Shown here piece after piece: positions 26,065 through 38,267 of a DNA stretch of 64,000 nucleotides. The position numbers and the translations under genes were made by a program. The DNA comes from Brugia malayi. Lineage: Eukaryota > Nematoda > Chromadorea > Rhabditida > Onchocercidae. The DNA is taken from contig NW_025062479.1 of NCBI RefSeq assembly GCF_000002995.4, positions 24,797,221 to 24,861,220 on the forward strand. The letters run 5' to 3'. Each line of letters opens with the position of its first letter. The first letter of the stretch is position 1. The notes beneath the pieces were generated by a model. It was given only the letters and a program-made list of their open reading frames with translations. It did no database searches and was not told the origin of the DNA.

Positions 26065-26769
26065 AGTTGAGAAGCAATCTGTTTAATCAATTTAAGCCAT
26101 TTTTTCCATATATTATTTTCTTAAATTTCTGCTAATTGAATTCATACCTAAAAAAAAAAAAAAGGAAAAAAAAAAAAGGTATGATATAAAGCATTTAGAA
26201 GTGTTAATAATTTATAAGTCAAATTACAAAAAAGTTTTTTCCTGCATACTATTTAACTAATTTTAGTTATATAAGAATGAATGATTATAACTGTTTGATC
26301 GGAATTATCCTTACTGACATTTAGCATCCAAATCCTTTGGAATAAATTTATTGAAATTTCTCTTTTATGACTTTCGATAATCGTTTATAAAAGCTTTTTA
26401 GCAAAACTTATACGACTAAAGCCATTTTATTTGATAAGAAAAAAAAAAAAAAAAAAAAAAGAAAAACTGTACTCAATTTAAAAGGAAAAATAATGCTTGT
26501 GTGTAGTTTAGTTAAAATTAGCTTTATTCACTTGAATTAGTTAAAATTAGCTTTATTCATTTATTTTGAAAAAATTTCAGATAAATTTTTAATCCATCAT
26601 GGAAATTTTGTTGCATTTTTGCTCCCTTCTTCTATCACTGTCTACGAAAACAACACATTATAAGTAATATCATATGAAGGATTAGTAGATATCGTACAAT
26701 TAAATAAATAAATAAATGGAAGAAACATCATGAGGTAGTTAGATCAAAGTAATTGCACAAATAAGAACT
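26065..26769. other. Convergent intergenic region between IFT172 and the mitochondrial carrier
   Basis: The two genes end tail to tail here. On the minus strand two AATAAA motifs (plus-strand TTTATT at 26523-26528 and 26552-26557) sit in a 29-base direct repeat with core TTAGCTTTATTCA and could end the carrier transcript. No coding segment was seen. Confidence 0.5.
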
Positions 26770-29700
26770 TCACTGAGAAAGATGACGAACAAGATACCTT
26801 ACATTCTCATAGGTTACATATGTAACAATAACGTTTGGTAGCTGACGTAAGTTGCCCATGAGTAAACCTTTATAAAATCCACGTACACCTTCCATTCTAT
26901 ATGTTTTGCTTATCAAATCATATATTCCATTATATTGTGCATGATGATCCTATAAATATAAACTGTTTCTATATTATAAAAATAAATATGAAAAAAAAAA
27001 AAAAAAAAAGTAACAAAAACTAGCCTTAACGTACTTTGAACTTTCATTTACTTATAATAATTAAAAATTATTACTAATATTTACCTGTAATCGAGTCCGT
27101 AGCACTTGGTACGGGAATGTTATTGTTGTAGAAATTACCTTGGATACAGCTGAATATACCAAGCAATCAACAGTACTCTGAAAAAAAAAAAAACAAAATT
27201 TCTTAATTCCCCATGCAAATTGAATAATCCAAATGCATTACAATTTTTTTGCAAAAACTACTATTAACAATAAACGATCAAATTATTGGCACATCTTTAC
27301 TATAGGTCCGAAAACTGCTGTAAACATTTATTAAATAGGTCTAGAATTTGGAATCGATCAGAAAGCGATTGAGAATCGTATTAAGAATTTGTTACATAGA
27401 AGAAATATATGAAAACAAACCAAAATATGATTAGCAGGCAGATCTAAACGCTTTAATCGATTGTCCTTGAAACGATTGTAAAGCATAAACTGGATTGCAC
27501 CATGTATGGTTCCAACAACTCCTGGTGTAAAACCCTAAAATACATTTGAAAAAATAAAGGATGAAAGGAAATATCCTACTACAAAAATATGCGTTATCAA
27601 TCATTTGACAACTAAAATTCACTACAATTCCCCATAACTTTCATAAAATATTCATTCTTTCAGTTAATCCGTAATGTGCTACTAATCAACAAGTTGTCCA
27701 TATCATTACCTGAACACCTTACTTACTCTATGGTATCATCACTTCAGGAAGCCTTACTAATTTGGCCTAAAAAATGCTTAAATAAAGCAACGAATCACAA
27801 TCAAATGAAATTCTTTTTTTCTAATCATTCCTTTATCCTCAACATTCTGCTAACAAAAATTACCAGAATGGAAAGTCATATCCTCATAAACGTTAAAGAT
27901 TTTGGTAATTTTTCCTCCAAGATTTAAATAAAAATTTAAATCTTTATACTCATTGGTTTAAATTATTTCTTCTCAGCCTTGTTTTTTTTTAATAAGCATT
28001 TTCTTTTGGTCATGAATTGTGATGAAAAAATTTAAAACAATTAAACAAACAATAAAAAGAAAAAGAGTGAAAAAAGGACAAACTCTGTATAATGCAGTAA
28101 TTCCTTCATTACGAGCAACTGTAGAAATGCAGTCCAAAAGTCCTCGATATCTGATTCTTTCATTTTCATATTGTAAGCATAATCGAGTTTTTGCCATCCA
28201 AATGGGATTAGTGAACAGTAAAATACCAGCTCCAGTAACCATTCCCATCAGGACATTATCCACCGGTTCTGCTCCAGTTGAAATAGTTTTCTCAACGCAT
28301 AATCTTTTGATAATATGATAGCTATAATAAAACAATTGAATTATACTTAAAAAAAAAAAAAAAAGGCTAATGGAATTTTAATTCGGATTTAATGGATAAC
28401 ACTCTATATCCCTAAAATTTATTGCAATATCAAAAAGTATAATTCTGGATATTTTTCGCAACGTTCAACAAATAAAACTACAACTGCTAATTTACCTTAA
28501 TCAATTTACATTACCTAAAACTTAATCATAAGCGTGCACGACATGAAGTGTGATCTTTATTAATTATAAGCAATCTTGGAACATTTCAAATGCTAATGAA
28601 AATCATAGTTTGTTGCATTAACATAATACCATTTCTAAATTTAAAGTTTTTTTCAGCGAATACCTGAGCATAACGAAAAACATGAATGCTGTTAAGATCA
28701 TATCAGTTTAAAATAAGCATTTCAACAAGAATTAAACTTACAACTGAAAATAAAGTCCCCAAGATACAGCGGATCCAACCAGATTCGGTGCTAGACCTTG
28801 ATACAAACCTTTATATCCATTAGATTGTATAATACTCCGCGCTGCATGCCAATAATTACGATATTGTGGACGTTGACGATTACCATCATTAGCTGCAATG
28901 ATAATCTATCAGATATCACAAAACAATGAAATATGTAATAAAATTGTTGCTAACACCAATCTTAGGATGTATGCTTAACATAAAATGGTAGATTTTATAA
29001 GTTCTTCCGATTGCTAACGAAAATTTGCTAAATTTTTCAAAAAATAAGAGCAGGAGAATCAGATTTTGATACTCTAAAATCTACCTTAAAATGCTCAATT
29101 ATGATCTTATACAATAGATTATTGTATAATAAAACTTGATGTATAAAATTCAAAACTTTCACGTGTATATTTTAAGCATTCTAAGTAAAACAGCACTTGT
29201 ATATTTGCACTCATATATATTTTCAAGTTGTCAAATTTGAGATTACATCATGGAGTATAGCTAGAATTCCTTACATTCATCTCATTTGAAACAATGCATA
29301 TGCAAATGAAATGTACCACAATAGCACACAAAAGAAAACATTCATGTCACAGTGATAATGCATTAAAATTTCACTATTACTTCAAATATTCGAGAATTAG
29401 ATGATTTGCTGAACTAATACAAATACTCGAGAATTAGATGATTTGCTGAACTAATACAAATACTCGAGAATTAGATGATTTGCTGAACTAATACAAATAC
29501 TCGAGAATTAGATGATTTGCTGAACTAATACAAATACTCGAGAATTAGATGATTTGCTGAACTAATACAAATACTCGAGAATTAGATGATTTGCTGAACT
29601 AATCACATAATATGAACTAATCACATACACATATTAGATCTATGTATGTATAATGAAATTTATTCAAATAAAAAAAAAAAAAAAGGCAAAATATTACAGA

Positions 29701-30009
29701 ATAAAATAAAATGAATGGAGAATGTAAATTTTGATTTACATATACATTGATTTTAGTAACAGATTCAATGAAAAAAAAAAAAAAAAGAAACTCAATGAAT
29801 TACATGAATTACATGTTTATGAATTACATGAATTACATGTTTATGAATTACATGAATTACATGTTTAATCATTTTTTTTTTAAAAAAAAAAAAGTATTAA
29901 TTATTAACTAACCGGAATATCGTATTCTGAGAAGATCTAACGGATGACATGCAATAGTGCTTATTATACCACCGGTGAAGCCACCAATCAGATGTTCGTA
30001 TTTTTCCAT
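26770..30009 (-). CDS. Mitochondrial folate/FAD carrier (SLC25A32 type), 6 exons
   Basis: A member of the mitochondrial carrier (SLC25) family in the inner membrane. The SLC25A32 branch moves folate or FAD into mitochondria. Exons in transcript order: 29913-30009, 28742-28892, 28084-28321, 27421-27534, 27085-27177, 26770-26949, giving 290 aa, close to the usual 300-315. Three tandem carrier repeats are visible. Repeat 1 has HPLDLLRIRYS (P23-D25-R28). Repeat 2 has NPIWMAKTRL (P122-W124); the PIW form is typical of the folate/flavin group. Repeat 3 has FPYQVLRTRLQ (P222-Q224). Further matches are GLYQGLAPNLVGSAVSWGLYF, split between blocks, and FYKGLLMGNLRQLP near the C-terminus. The start ATG has an in-frame stop just upstream and a strong acceptor 25 bases before it. 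Substrate is inferred from family motifs only. Confidence 0.92.
28893..29912 (-). repeat. Carrier intron 1 with a 37-base repeat
   Basis: About five and a half near-identical units of 37 bases (CTCGAGAATTAGATGATTTG then CTGAACTAATACAAATA) span 29388-29605. A second short repeat of ATGAATTACATGAATTACAT follows at about 29796-29865. The remaining 500 bases near the exon 2 side are unique and without coding signal. Confidence 0.9.
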
Positions 30010-30033
30010 TCGACTTCATCAATATCGTTATTA

Positions 30034-30035
30034 CT
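30034..30035 (-). promoter_or_regulatory. Candidate spliced-leader acceptor before the carrier start
   Basis: On the minus strand TTTTTCTTTTGCAG ends 25 bases before the ATG. It is a textbook nematode acceptor with no preceding exon seen, so trans-splicing (or a short 5' UTR intron) is likely. Confidence 0.45.
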
Positions 30036-31437
30036 GCAAAAGAAAAATCGTCTCTATCGTCTGCTCTGTAATGTCCTTGAATTTGAACACAAATTTAGGT
30101 TAATATGTAGTAATCTATCCAATTTCATTACATTGATAATATAATACTTCAAAAAAGATTATTTTTCATACAAAATACATCAAATCAAATCGAAATACAT
30201 TTTTTGAAATATCACAGAGCACGAAAAAAATCAATGATAAAGAAAATTTATTGATGAACACAGAGATGTAATATTACTCATACAAGTAAGCATAAGTGAT
30301 TGATTGATTGATTAATTAATTTATTTATTTATCACATGATTTCAAAATGATGATGCAAACCTATTCTACCTAATATTTCTGCTGCAAATATATTTACCGT
30401 CTATATATAATATTTTCCATTGTACTATTATCATAAATATATTTTATGAGATCAGTGAAAAATCAAATTAAAAAAAAGAAACTTCCAATTTACAATTTTA
30501 CTACATTGTTCATAATTATTCAAATGATTAGTTGTTCAATTTTACATCAAAAAAAAAAAGTGATTTATGAATAATTTAAAGGATGTAATTTTTAGTCAAT
30601 ATTATCTAACATATAAATTAATTTTTTTAGTAAAAATTTCATTATTCATTTTATCATTTCAATTATTATCTAAAATTATGTAAGAAAAAAAAAAAAAACT
30701 TTACAAGCAAAGCTCTCTCTCTCTCTCTCTCTCTCTAATAATTGCCATTTCTCTAATATTATTAAACTAATAATTTGATATCAGAAAATTTCAATTTGAA
30801 AATTGAATAAAATTTATTTAATATTTATATAGCACTTATTGTGTAATAATAATGTTAATTTCTTGTAAAATATTTGAGAATTAATTTGATGCGACAATAA
30901 ACTCAAATTTCTAATATTTTTATTTTCTGAATGAGAAAGAGAGAGAGAGAAAGAGAGAGGGAGAGGGAGAGAGAGAGGGAACGGTAGGAGAGGTGAGACA
31001 AAGAGGACTGAAACTACAATTAGATAGCGGTTGTTTTTCGATTGAGTGGGTAAAGGATTGCTAAAAGAGATTGAAAATAGTGAGGAAATGAGGGAGAGTG
31101 TGTATTCTGATGAAGAAATGAGAGGAAATAAGAAATATCATGGTAGACTCAGGAGATGGCAGAGAGTGATAAGATTAATTGAATATAATGCATGATAAGA
31201 TGTGGAAAATGATTGATAGAGTACGGCGAAGTGTTGTAGCAAGATGTGAAAGGAATTATAATTAGAGTGAAAAATAGGTGTTGATTGAGATGATGATTGC
31301 ATGATGAGTCATCGTTGGTGTAAGGGCGCGTTTATTTGGTGTTGTTAGGTGGGTAGCAGAGAGGCGCAGATGGCAGAAGTGGGAAATGTTAGCAGTGGGT
31401 GAAGTTGTGCTGTCTAGTGGTGCTGTGCTATTTTAGG
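30036..31437. promoter_or_regulatory. Shared promoter region between carrier and BAF
   Basis: The carrier and baf-1 genes diverge from here. A pure CT tract (about 30714-30736) faces a long GA-rich tract (about 30938-30985), roughly 200 bases apart and complementary. The stretch 31000-31440 is markedly richer in G than the rest of the window (GGTGGGTAGCAGAGAGGCGC). These are promoter-like compositional features; no specific factor site is identified. Confidence 0.4.
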
Positions 31438-32640
31438 GTTTAAGTTTTGATCAGTTTGTGAAGTGTTAGATTATTAAATTTTAATTTTGGTCAATTTATC
31501 GAGTATTAGTTTATTAAGTTTTAGATTATTAAATTCTAGTTTTGGTCAATTTATTAGGTTGTTTAAGTTTTGATCAGTTTATTAAGTTTTAGTTTTGATC
31601 AGTTTATTAGGTTATTTAAGTTTTGATCAGTTTATTAAGTTTTAGTTTTGATCAGTTTATTAGGTTATTTAAGTTTTGATCAGTTTATTAAGTTTTAGTT
31701 TTGATCAGTTTATTAGGTTATTTAAGTTTTGATCAGTTTATTAAGTTTTAGTTTTGATCAGTTTATTAGGTTATTTAAGTTTTGATCAGTTTATTAAATT
31801 TTAGTTTTGGTCAATTTATTAGGTTATTTAAGTTCTGATCAGTTTATTAAATTTTAGTTTTGGTCAATTTATTAGGTTATTTAAGTTCTGATCAGTTTAT
31901 TAAATTTTAGTTTTGGTCAATTTATTAGGTTATTTAAGTTTTGATCAGTTTATTAAGTTTTAGTTTTGATCAGTTTATTAGGTTATTTAAGTTTTGATCA
32001 GTTTATTAAGTTTTAGTTTTGATCAGTTTATTAGGTTATTTAAGTTTTGATCAGTTTATTAAGTTTTAGTTTTGATCAGTTTATTAGGTTATTTAAGTTT
32101 TGATCAGTTTATTAAGTTTTAGTTTTGATCAGTTTATTAGGTTATTTAAGTTTTGATCAGTTTATTAAGTTTTAGTTTTGATCAGTTTATTAGGTTATTT
32201 AAGTTTTGATCAGTTTATTAAGTTTTAGTTTTGATCAGTTTATTAAGTTTTAGATTTGATCAATTTATTAGGTTATTTAAGTTTTGATCAGTTTATTAAG
32301 TGTTAGCTCAATTGTTAGTTTTGGTCAGTTTATTAGGTTATTTAAGTTTTGATCAGTTTATTAAGTGTTAGCTCAATTTTTAGTTTTGGTCAATTTATTA
32401 AGTTTTAGATTGTTAAGTTTTAGTTTTGGTTAATTTATTTTTAGTTTATTAAATTTTAGTTTTAGTCAGTTTATTAAGTTTTAGATTGTTAAGTTTTAAT
32501 TTTGGTTAATTTATTTTTAGCTTATTAAATTTTAGTTTTGATCAGTTTATTAAGTTTTAGGTTGTTAAGTCGTAGTTTTGGTCGGTTTATTAAGTATTAG
32601 CATATTAAGTTTCAGTCTTGATCAATTTATTAGGTTTTAA
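31438..32640 (+). repeat. 53-base tandem array upstream of baf-1
   Basis: About twenty units of 53 bases, each made of two related half-units (TTTTGATCAGTTTATTAAG and TTTTGATCAGTTTATTAGG joined by TTTTAG and TTATTTAAG). The centre (31600-32230) is nearly perfect and the flanks are diverged (GGTCAATTTATT variants). Each unit carries two TGATCA palindromes and acceptor-like TTTTAG. It lies just before the first coding exon of baf-1, probably in a 5' UTR intron or the promoter. Confidence 0.93.
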
Positions 32641-32891
32641 GTTTTTTAATAATGTCAAATTGATTTCTAATTATTTGATCAATGAATAATTAGTACAAGT
32701 AGCAAAAGATCGTTTATGGCTATGGTGCTAAATTATTTATATGAATTACTGATAATTTTGTTATTGAATTATTTACATTTATATATTTACATATTGAATT
32801 TATATATGATAAATATATTCATTACATGAATTAAATTATTGTAATATTTACAAGAAAAGAAAAAAATTACAAGGATTATTATAATATTTGC

Positions 32892-32893
32892 AG
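32892..32893 (+). promoter_or_regulatory. Splice acceptor in the baf-1 5' UTR
   Basis: ATAATATTTGCAG ends 28 bases before the BAF start codon. It suits trans-splicing or a 5' UTR intron. Confidence 0.4.
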
Positions 32894-32921
32894 GAAAAAT
32901 TTATTTATTGATTTGATCACA

Positions 32922-33819
32922 ATGACTAGTACATCTGTGAAACATCGTGAATTTGTTTCTGAACCAATGGGAGAGAAAGAAGTAACTGCTGTTGCTGGTA
33001 TTGGACCTACATATGGTGAAAAATTAAGTAAGGCTGGTTTTGATAAGGTAATTTGTTCTTTAATTATATATGTAAAACATTTATAATGCCTTTATCATAT
33101 TATTTATCATCATTTAATATCATTGTTTATTATTTAATTACCTTCTCTTTTGCAATCTTATTTTTTGTTTTTATTACATGTCGGAAAATTTATAATTTGT
33201 TGTTTAATAGTTCACTGAATCATTCAGTAGCATATTTATGAATTGATCAACTTTTAACGAAATACAAAAGCATTACTTAAGTTTAAAGTTGAAATTTGAC
33301 GAGTGCAAAATATTCGAACGTTATTATATTTTAACTCTCATGTTTCGGTGTAGAAATGAATCATTTAATCATTCTACTATACAATTTCTCGTTAAATCAC
33401 TTAACGATATATATTCATGAAATATACTTCCAGTGCATCGCAATTCATTTTTATTTTTACTTGTAGTTCTATGATATGATTGATATTGAACGTTTCTTAG
33501 GTTTCGAAATGTTTTTCTCTTTCTAAAAGGGATGATGCATTTGTTTTTTTGTTTTTTTTTTTTTTTTTTTTTTTGCAGGCTTATGTTCTATTTGGACAAT
33601 TTCTCCTTTTGAAGAAAGAGAAAGAACTTTTCGTTGATTGGTTAAAGGTAAGTTTATTAATGTTTTCGGTGGTGCATTTGGGTGAATTTGAATTTGTATA
33701 AATAATTTGATTGCACTGTTTAATATTCTTTTTCATTGCAGGAAGTAGCCGGAGTAAGCAGCAATCATGCCTTATCAGCATATAATTGCTTAAATGAATG
33801 GAGTGAGCAGTACATTTAA
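32922..33819 (+). CDS. baf-1: Barrier-to-autointegration factor (BAF-1), 3 exons
   Basis: A small dimeric DNA-binding protein that bridges chromatin and LEM-domain proteins of the nuclear envelope and is needed for nuclear assembly after mitosis. Exons 32922-33047, 33579-33647 and 33742-33819 give 90 aa, against 89 in human. The sequence aligns end to end with the family: [15 protein letters not shown], the helix-hairpin-helix [38 protein letters not shown] and [10 protein letters not shown]. Start is the only ATG in position ([11 protein letters not shown]). There is no truncation or missing block. It lies head to head with the mitochondrial carrier across the repeat-rich upstream region. 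Confidence 0.98.
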
Positions 33820-35496
33820 ATTGTTTCAGTTAATAATACACGAATTTAATGTCTCACAAATACTATTTTGTTTATTGCGCCGTTCATTTGAATTATTTTG
33901 GACAATATTCATTTATTAAAAAGCGAATGGGGAATATCTTCAGTATGCTGCAAAAGATTTCGATTTATGTTATGGACGAAACAATACAATGTAGTTTTAT
34001 TATTCATAAATAAATGAGTAAATTATTAAAGTTTCCTGAAAAAAAAAAAATTCTTTTGGGAGATTAATATTATTTTTTCCGCAATTTTTAGCTCTTCCTT
34101 ATTTTTGTAAGGAATAATTTATTAAACGTAAATTACATGTGAAAGAGGCATTTAAATGATAAGAAAAAGATTGCGTAAAATAAGAAAGAGCTAAAAAGAA
34201 TTTTGGTTCAAAATATTATCTGCATTGGATATTTGCATACATTATTGAATTTGATTGTAGTTTGTAATGTTGATCATAAAGAAATGATGAGTTGACTGTG
34301 TGTTATGATTAGTTTGGTAGTTGACAGATAATTTAATGTTACTGTATTCCAGGTCATAATCATGAGCCTAGGCAATAAATAATTTCAAAATGAATTAAAC
34401 AAGGATGTTCTTGAGAAAAAAAATAAGAAATTCTAAGCGAAAGAAAGTAGGTCAATTATAAATTTCCAATATGTTACCAGCTAATTTGTGAACTATTTAC
34501 GTTATTATGTGAATTGCCTCAGCTGATTTGTGAATTTGTTTTGGATCTCGACATTTTATTCTGAATAAAAAAAAAAGAAAAAAAAAATCTGTGTTATTGT
34601 ACAGATCAAATGATAGTAATGTAAATGGATAAGTGAAAATTTTTAAAGTTTATTTAATTGTTATTAACTAAATAGTTTACTTAATTGTTATTTCACTTAA
34701 CACCTATCTTGTCAACCATTTCCTACTTTTTTTTTTTTTTAATTCAAAAAAAATGTGACATTGATGCTACAATCTTTGTGCATAACATTTAGTGTCTATT
34801 TTACCTATCCTTGCAGCATTTGGTCAATCAAATACTGTCGAAGAAAAGGCAAAAGATAATTTTTAAATGGCTTAAGTGTTCCATTAATCAAAAATTAGCA
34901 TTGTTAGTTGTGATGAAGTATAGTTTGATATTATTACTTCCGAGTGACAATAATTCCAATTTGTTGTGAAAAGGGATTTTTATTCATCTTACAGTAGTAG
35001 TAGTAGTATTGAGAGACTTAATAAATAAGCGATTAATAAAGTAAGTATTATAAATTATCACTAAAATATGTAAATATGTTGAGTGAACATTAAAATAAAT
35101 ATAGACAAATGATTTATTTAATACAAATAAGCATTTTATTAAAATGATAATTGAGGTTTTCTTTTTTTTTGTTTAAATAAATGAAAGAGAAAATTGTTTT
35201 TTTTATAATTTTGTACAAAGCTTATTGGGTATTCTCCTGATAATATATATATGTATCCTTGGAAGATAAAGGAATGAGCATAATTCTTTGTTTTATATGT
35301 TGCAAGCATGCATGCATGCATGCATGCTTGCATAATTGAATGAACAAAGCATTTGATGAAATGTGAAGGATAAGCAATTGTTCATTTGATCAAGAGGTCA
35401 AGTAGTAAAGCATTTTTTTGAGATTGTGATCTTCGATTTTCGATAGAAGCATATAAGAGAGATAACGATTGAAATTTGATAACATTGAGAGATAAA
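33820..35496. other. Intergenic region between baf-1 and psmd-9
   Basis: An AATAAA at 34009-34014 is the likely baf-1 poly(A) signal, 190 bases past the stop. The rest has poly-A/T runs, a GCAT/ATGC tract at about 35306-35330 (self-complementary CATGCATGCATGCATGC) and a TAGTAGTAGTAG stretch near 34994. No coding segment was seen on either strand. A TTTTCGATAG acceptor near 35447 could be the psmd-9 trans-splice site. Confidence 0.5.
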
Positions 35497-37750
35497 ATGG
35501 AATCAAGAAAAGAGAATGATAAAGAAGAGATCACAATGGATTTGGTGAAAAAACTTATAGCAGCACGAGATGAAATTGATCAACGAATTGCTAAAGAAGA
35601 AGAAATTCTTAAAATAGTTAGCTTTCTTTTTTTTTTTTTTCTTTATTTTTATATCTATTTTTTTGCACAGTTATGCTAAAATAACATTTGATTGTATAAA
35701 AAATAATAAGAATAAATGATTATTAAGTTAATTAATATATTCTCTCCCTTTCTCTCTCTCTCTCTCTCATATACTCATGATAAGTATAGATGATTAAATT
35801 ACTTCATTTTTGTTTAATTCTTTTTTCTTCATAGCAAATTTAATCATTCCTGTTTTTTGCTTTTAAAATATTACATAACTTGATGAATTATAATTTTAAA
35901 TTTATATTAAAAGTAAATTTAAGAAAATAATATATTATGTGTTTCCTAGGATAAATGTTGAGAAAAATTTTTTCACGAATTTTTTTTTTTTTTTGAAAAT
36001 TAATTAACTAATTTACAGAATAATATCGATATGAAGCAAAGTTTAGTGGATAAGGAAGGTTTTCCCATTACATCTGTTGATGTATACGCAGTAAGACAAG
36101 CACGATGTGCTATTATATGTGCGCAAAATGATCGTCAAAAATTAACTGCTGAAATTGAAAAAGCTATGCTTATTTTACATCAACAAAAACGAGATTGCAC
36201 AACAACATGCAGGTAATATTTTTGTAATGAGTAATACTTATAAGTAATGTTTATAATGAAATTATCATATTGCTAATTTGCAAAGTAACATCTACATCTA
36301 CAACTAAACAGAATTTTGTAAATAAGTTTTTTTTTTTCTTTTCTGCACAACAACATGCAGGTAATATTTTTGTAATGAGTAATACTTATAAGTAATGTTT
36401 ATAATGAAATTATCATATTGCTAATTTGCAAAGTAATATCTACATCTACAACTAAACAGAATTTTGTAAATAAGTTTTTTCTCTCTTTTCTTTTCTCATT
36501 TCTTCTTTATTTAATTTATATATGATGTAAAAATTTTCAGTGAACATGCAACTGATGATATTCCAATAGTGCATCGTACCAGTAATGCTCCATTTGCAAA
36601 AGTAGCTAAAGTAATGAATGCATCACCAGCTTTTCGAGCGGTCAGTACTTTTATTTATTACATTTCCTAAGTAATATTTATAATAAAATTATTTGATATG
36701 ATATACAAACTAGAAGTTTGAGCAACATATCTATATAACAAATTATTTGCTTCTCATTGTGATGTTAGATAATTTTAATTTCAATCTAAAAGTCTTTTTT
36801 TTTTTTCTCAAAATTGATTGATTTAAGGAAAGGATGATTTTCAATCTGATCTTTGTGATACTCTGAAGATTGATTGATTAATGATCGCAAAATTGATTGA
36901 TTTAAGGAAACAAAATTTAAGGATTAAGACAAAATTCGAAAGCATTTTATATCATTTAGGGTTTAAAAGATGGTGATCAATTAATACAATTTGGTTCATT
37001 ACATGCTGGCAATTTTACCGATATAAAAGAACTTAGCATTGTTGTACAAAACTCTATGAATGTAAGTGTTTCATTTTTAAAAGTATCTTAATGATTTGAT
37101 ATGTTTTTCTTGCAAAAGAGACAAGAAAAGAGAATTTAATCTTTTCTTCACTTCTCATAGCATTATTTTGCTTTTTTTTTTTTTTTTTTCCCATCAATTT
37201 ATCATGTAAATACACTATCGATGAAATCATTTCAAATACTTTTTTATTATTTATCTTTTAACCGAATTAATTTTTAATTTAGTTGGAGCTATCCTGTAAA
37301 TTTAGACTGATTTCTTCATGAATGCATGAGATAGGTAGGTATCATATTCAAATGATAAGATGAAAAAAAAAAAAAAAGAAAAAGTTAAATATATTGAATT
37401 ATTTATGTATTTGAGATTGAATCTTTTAAACATACCAAATAAGTAAGTAGCTTAGCTATTTCGAAGTTATAAATTATATTATTGAGTAATTGGAATATGA
37501 TCGACAATTTAAATAGCTACTATTTTGTTATCATCAAATAACATGTTCAATTCTTCATACGTGTAAATAGTTTGGCAATTTTACGTGAAAAATACTTTTT
37601 TATACTTCTCTTCGTATATTACAGAAACCAATACGAGTAACAGTGCTAAGAGATAATAGGCCGATACGCCTAGAACTTATACCACAAATGTGGTCTGGAA
37701 AAGGCACTCTCGGATGTTCTGTACTTCCAGTCACTCCTGCTCATATATGA
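35497..37750 (+). CDS. psmd-9: 26S proteasome assembly chaperone PSMD9/Nas2 (p27), 5 exons
   Basis: PSMD9/Nas2 binds Rpt base subunits during assembly of the 19S regulatory particle through a PDZ domain. Exons 35497-35616, 36019-36212, 36541-36640, 36960-37061 and 37625-37750 give 213 aa (human about 223). Residues 1-100 form a charged helical N-terminal part (KKLIAARDEIDQRIAKEEE; EGFPITSVDVYAVRQARCAI). The PDZ-like part, about 120-205, includes FAKVAKVMNASPAFRAGLK, DGDQLIQFGSLHAGNF and KPIRVTVLRDNRPIRLELIP, ending WSGKGTLGCSVLPVTPAHI. The ATG at 35497 is the first in frame. Exon 2's 3' end is tandemly duplicated in the following intron. AATAAA at 38111-38116 is the nearest poly(A) signal. 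Confidence 0.95.
36197..36480 (+). repeat. 148-base tandem duplication of the psmd-9 exon 2 donor
   Basis: The last 16 bases of exon 2 with the donor (GCACAACAACATGCAGGTAA) and the following 130 bases of intron recur at 36345 with very few changes. The intronic copy follows a pyrimidine run, so its CATGCAGGTAAT looks like an acceptor directly abutting a donor. Confidence 0.93.
37062..37624 (+). other. psmd-9 intron 4, no gene seen
   Basis: Unique A/T-rich intron with a poly-T run near 37170 and a poly-A run near 37364. No repeats or conserved frame. Confidence 0.5.
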
Positions 37751-37861
37751 ATCTTTCAAATTATGATATATACTTTATATGTAATATTATTAATCGCCAA
37801 AGATGGCATATAATAGTATATAATGTTATTATTTGTGGATATATTTTTGTTTTCTTTTTTG

Positions 37862-37892
<31 letters not shown>

Positions 37893-38267
37893 TAAGGTTT
37901 TTACTTGTTATATGTGAAGTCCATATTCACTTATTACTATTTATCCAAAATCATTTCTTATTGATACTACTTTATAACATAGCAAAACAACATAGTAAAA
38001 ATGAAAATTTTTCAAGTAAAGAAAAAATTAGAGAACTGTTTCAATCTAAAACGAGAAATGTCTGCTAACAGATACAAATGCAATATAAAATTGTAAATAT
38101 TCCTTGGTATAATAAAACTAAAAAGCCGAAAGGGTATGAGACCAACAATGTATATAGCAAAAAAATTTTTCTTATATAAACACAACAACAGTAGTATTCA
38201 CTGCATGTAAAAAAGAAAAACGAGCTTATGGCCGAGAACGGTTAAAAGCATGGAAGTCTATTTTTTG
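37751..38267. other. Convergent intergenic region between psmd-9 and the hnRNP-L gene
   Basis: Holds the 3' UTRs of two convergent genes. A pure T-run of about 30 lies near 37860-37890. AATAAA at 38111-38116 serves the plus strand. The frames crossing the T-run are low-complexity and not called. Confidence 0.5.

Noticed and set aside
27676..27927. 83-codon plus-strand frame
   Set aside because: It lies antisense to an intron of the mitochondrial carrier, has no recognised motif and no splice partners.
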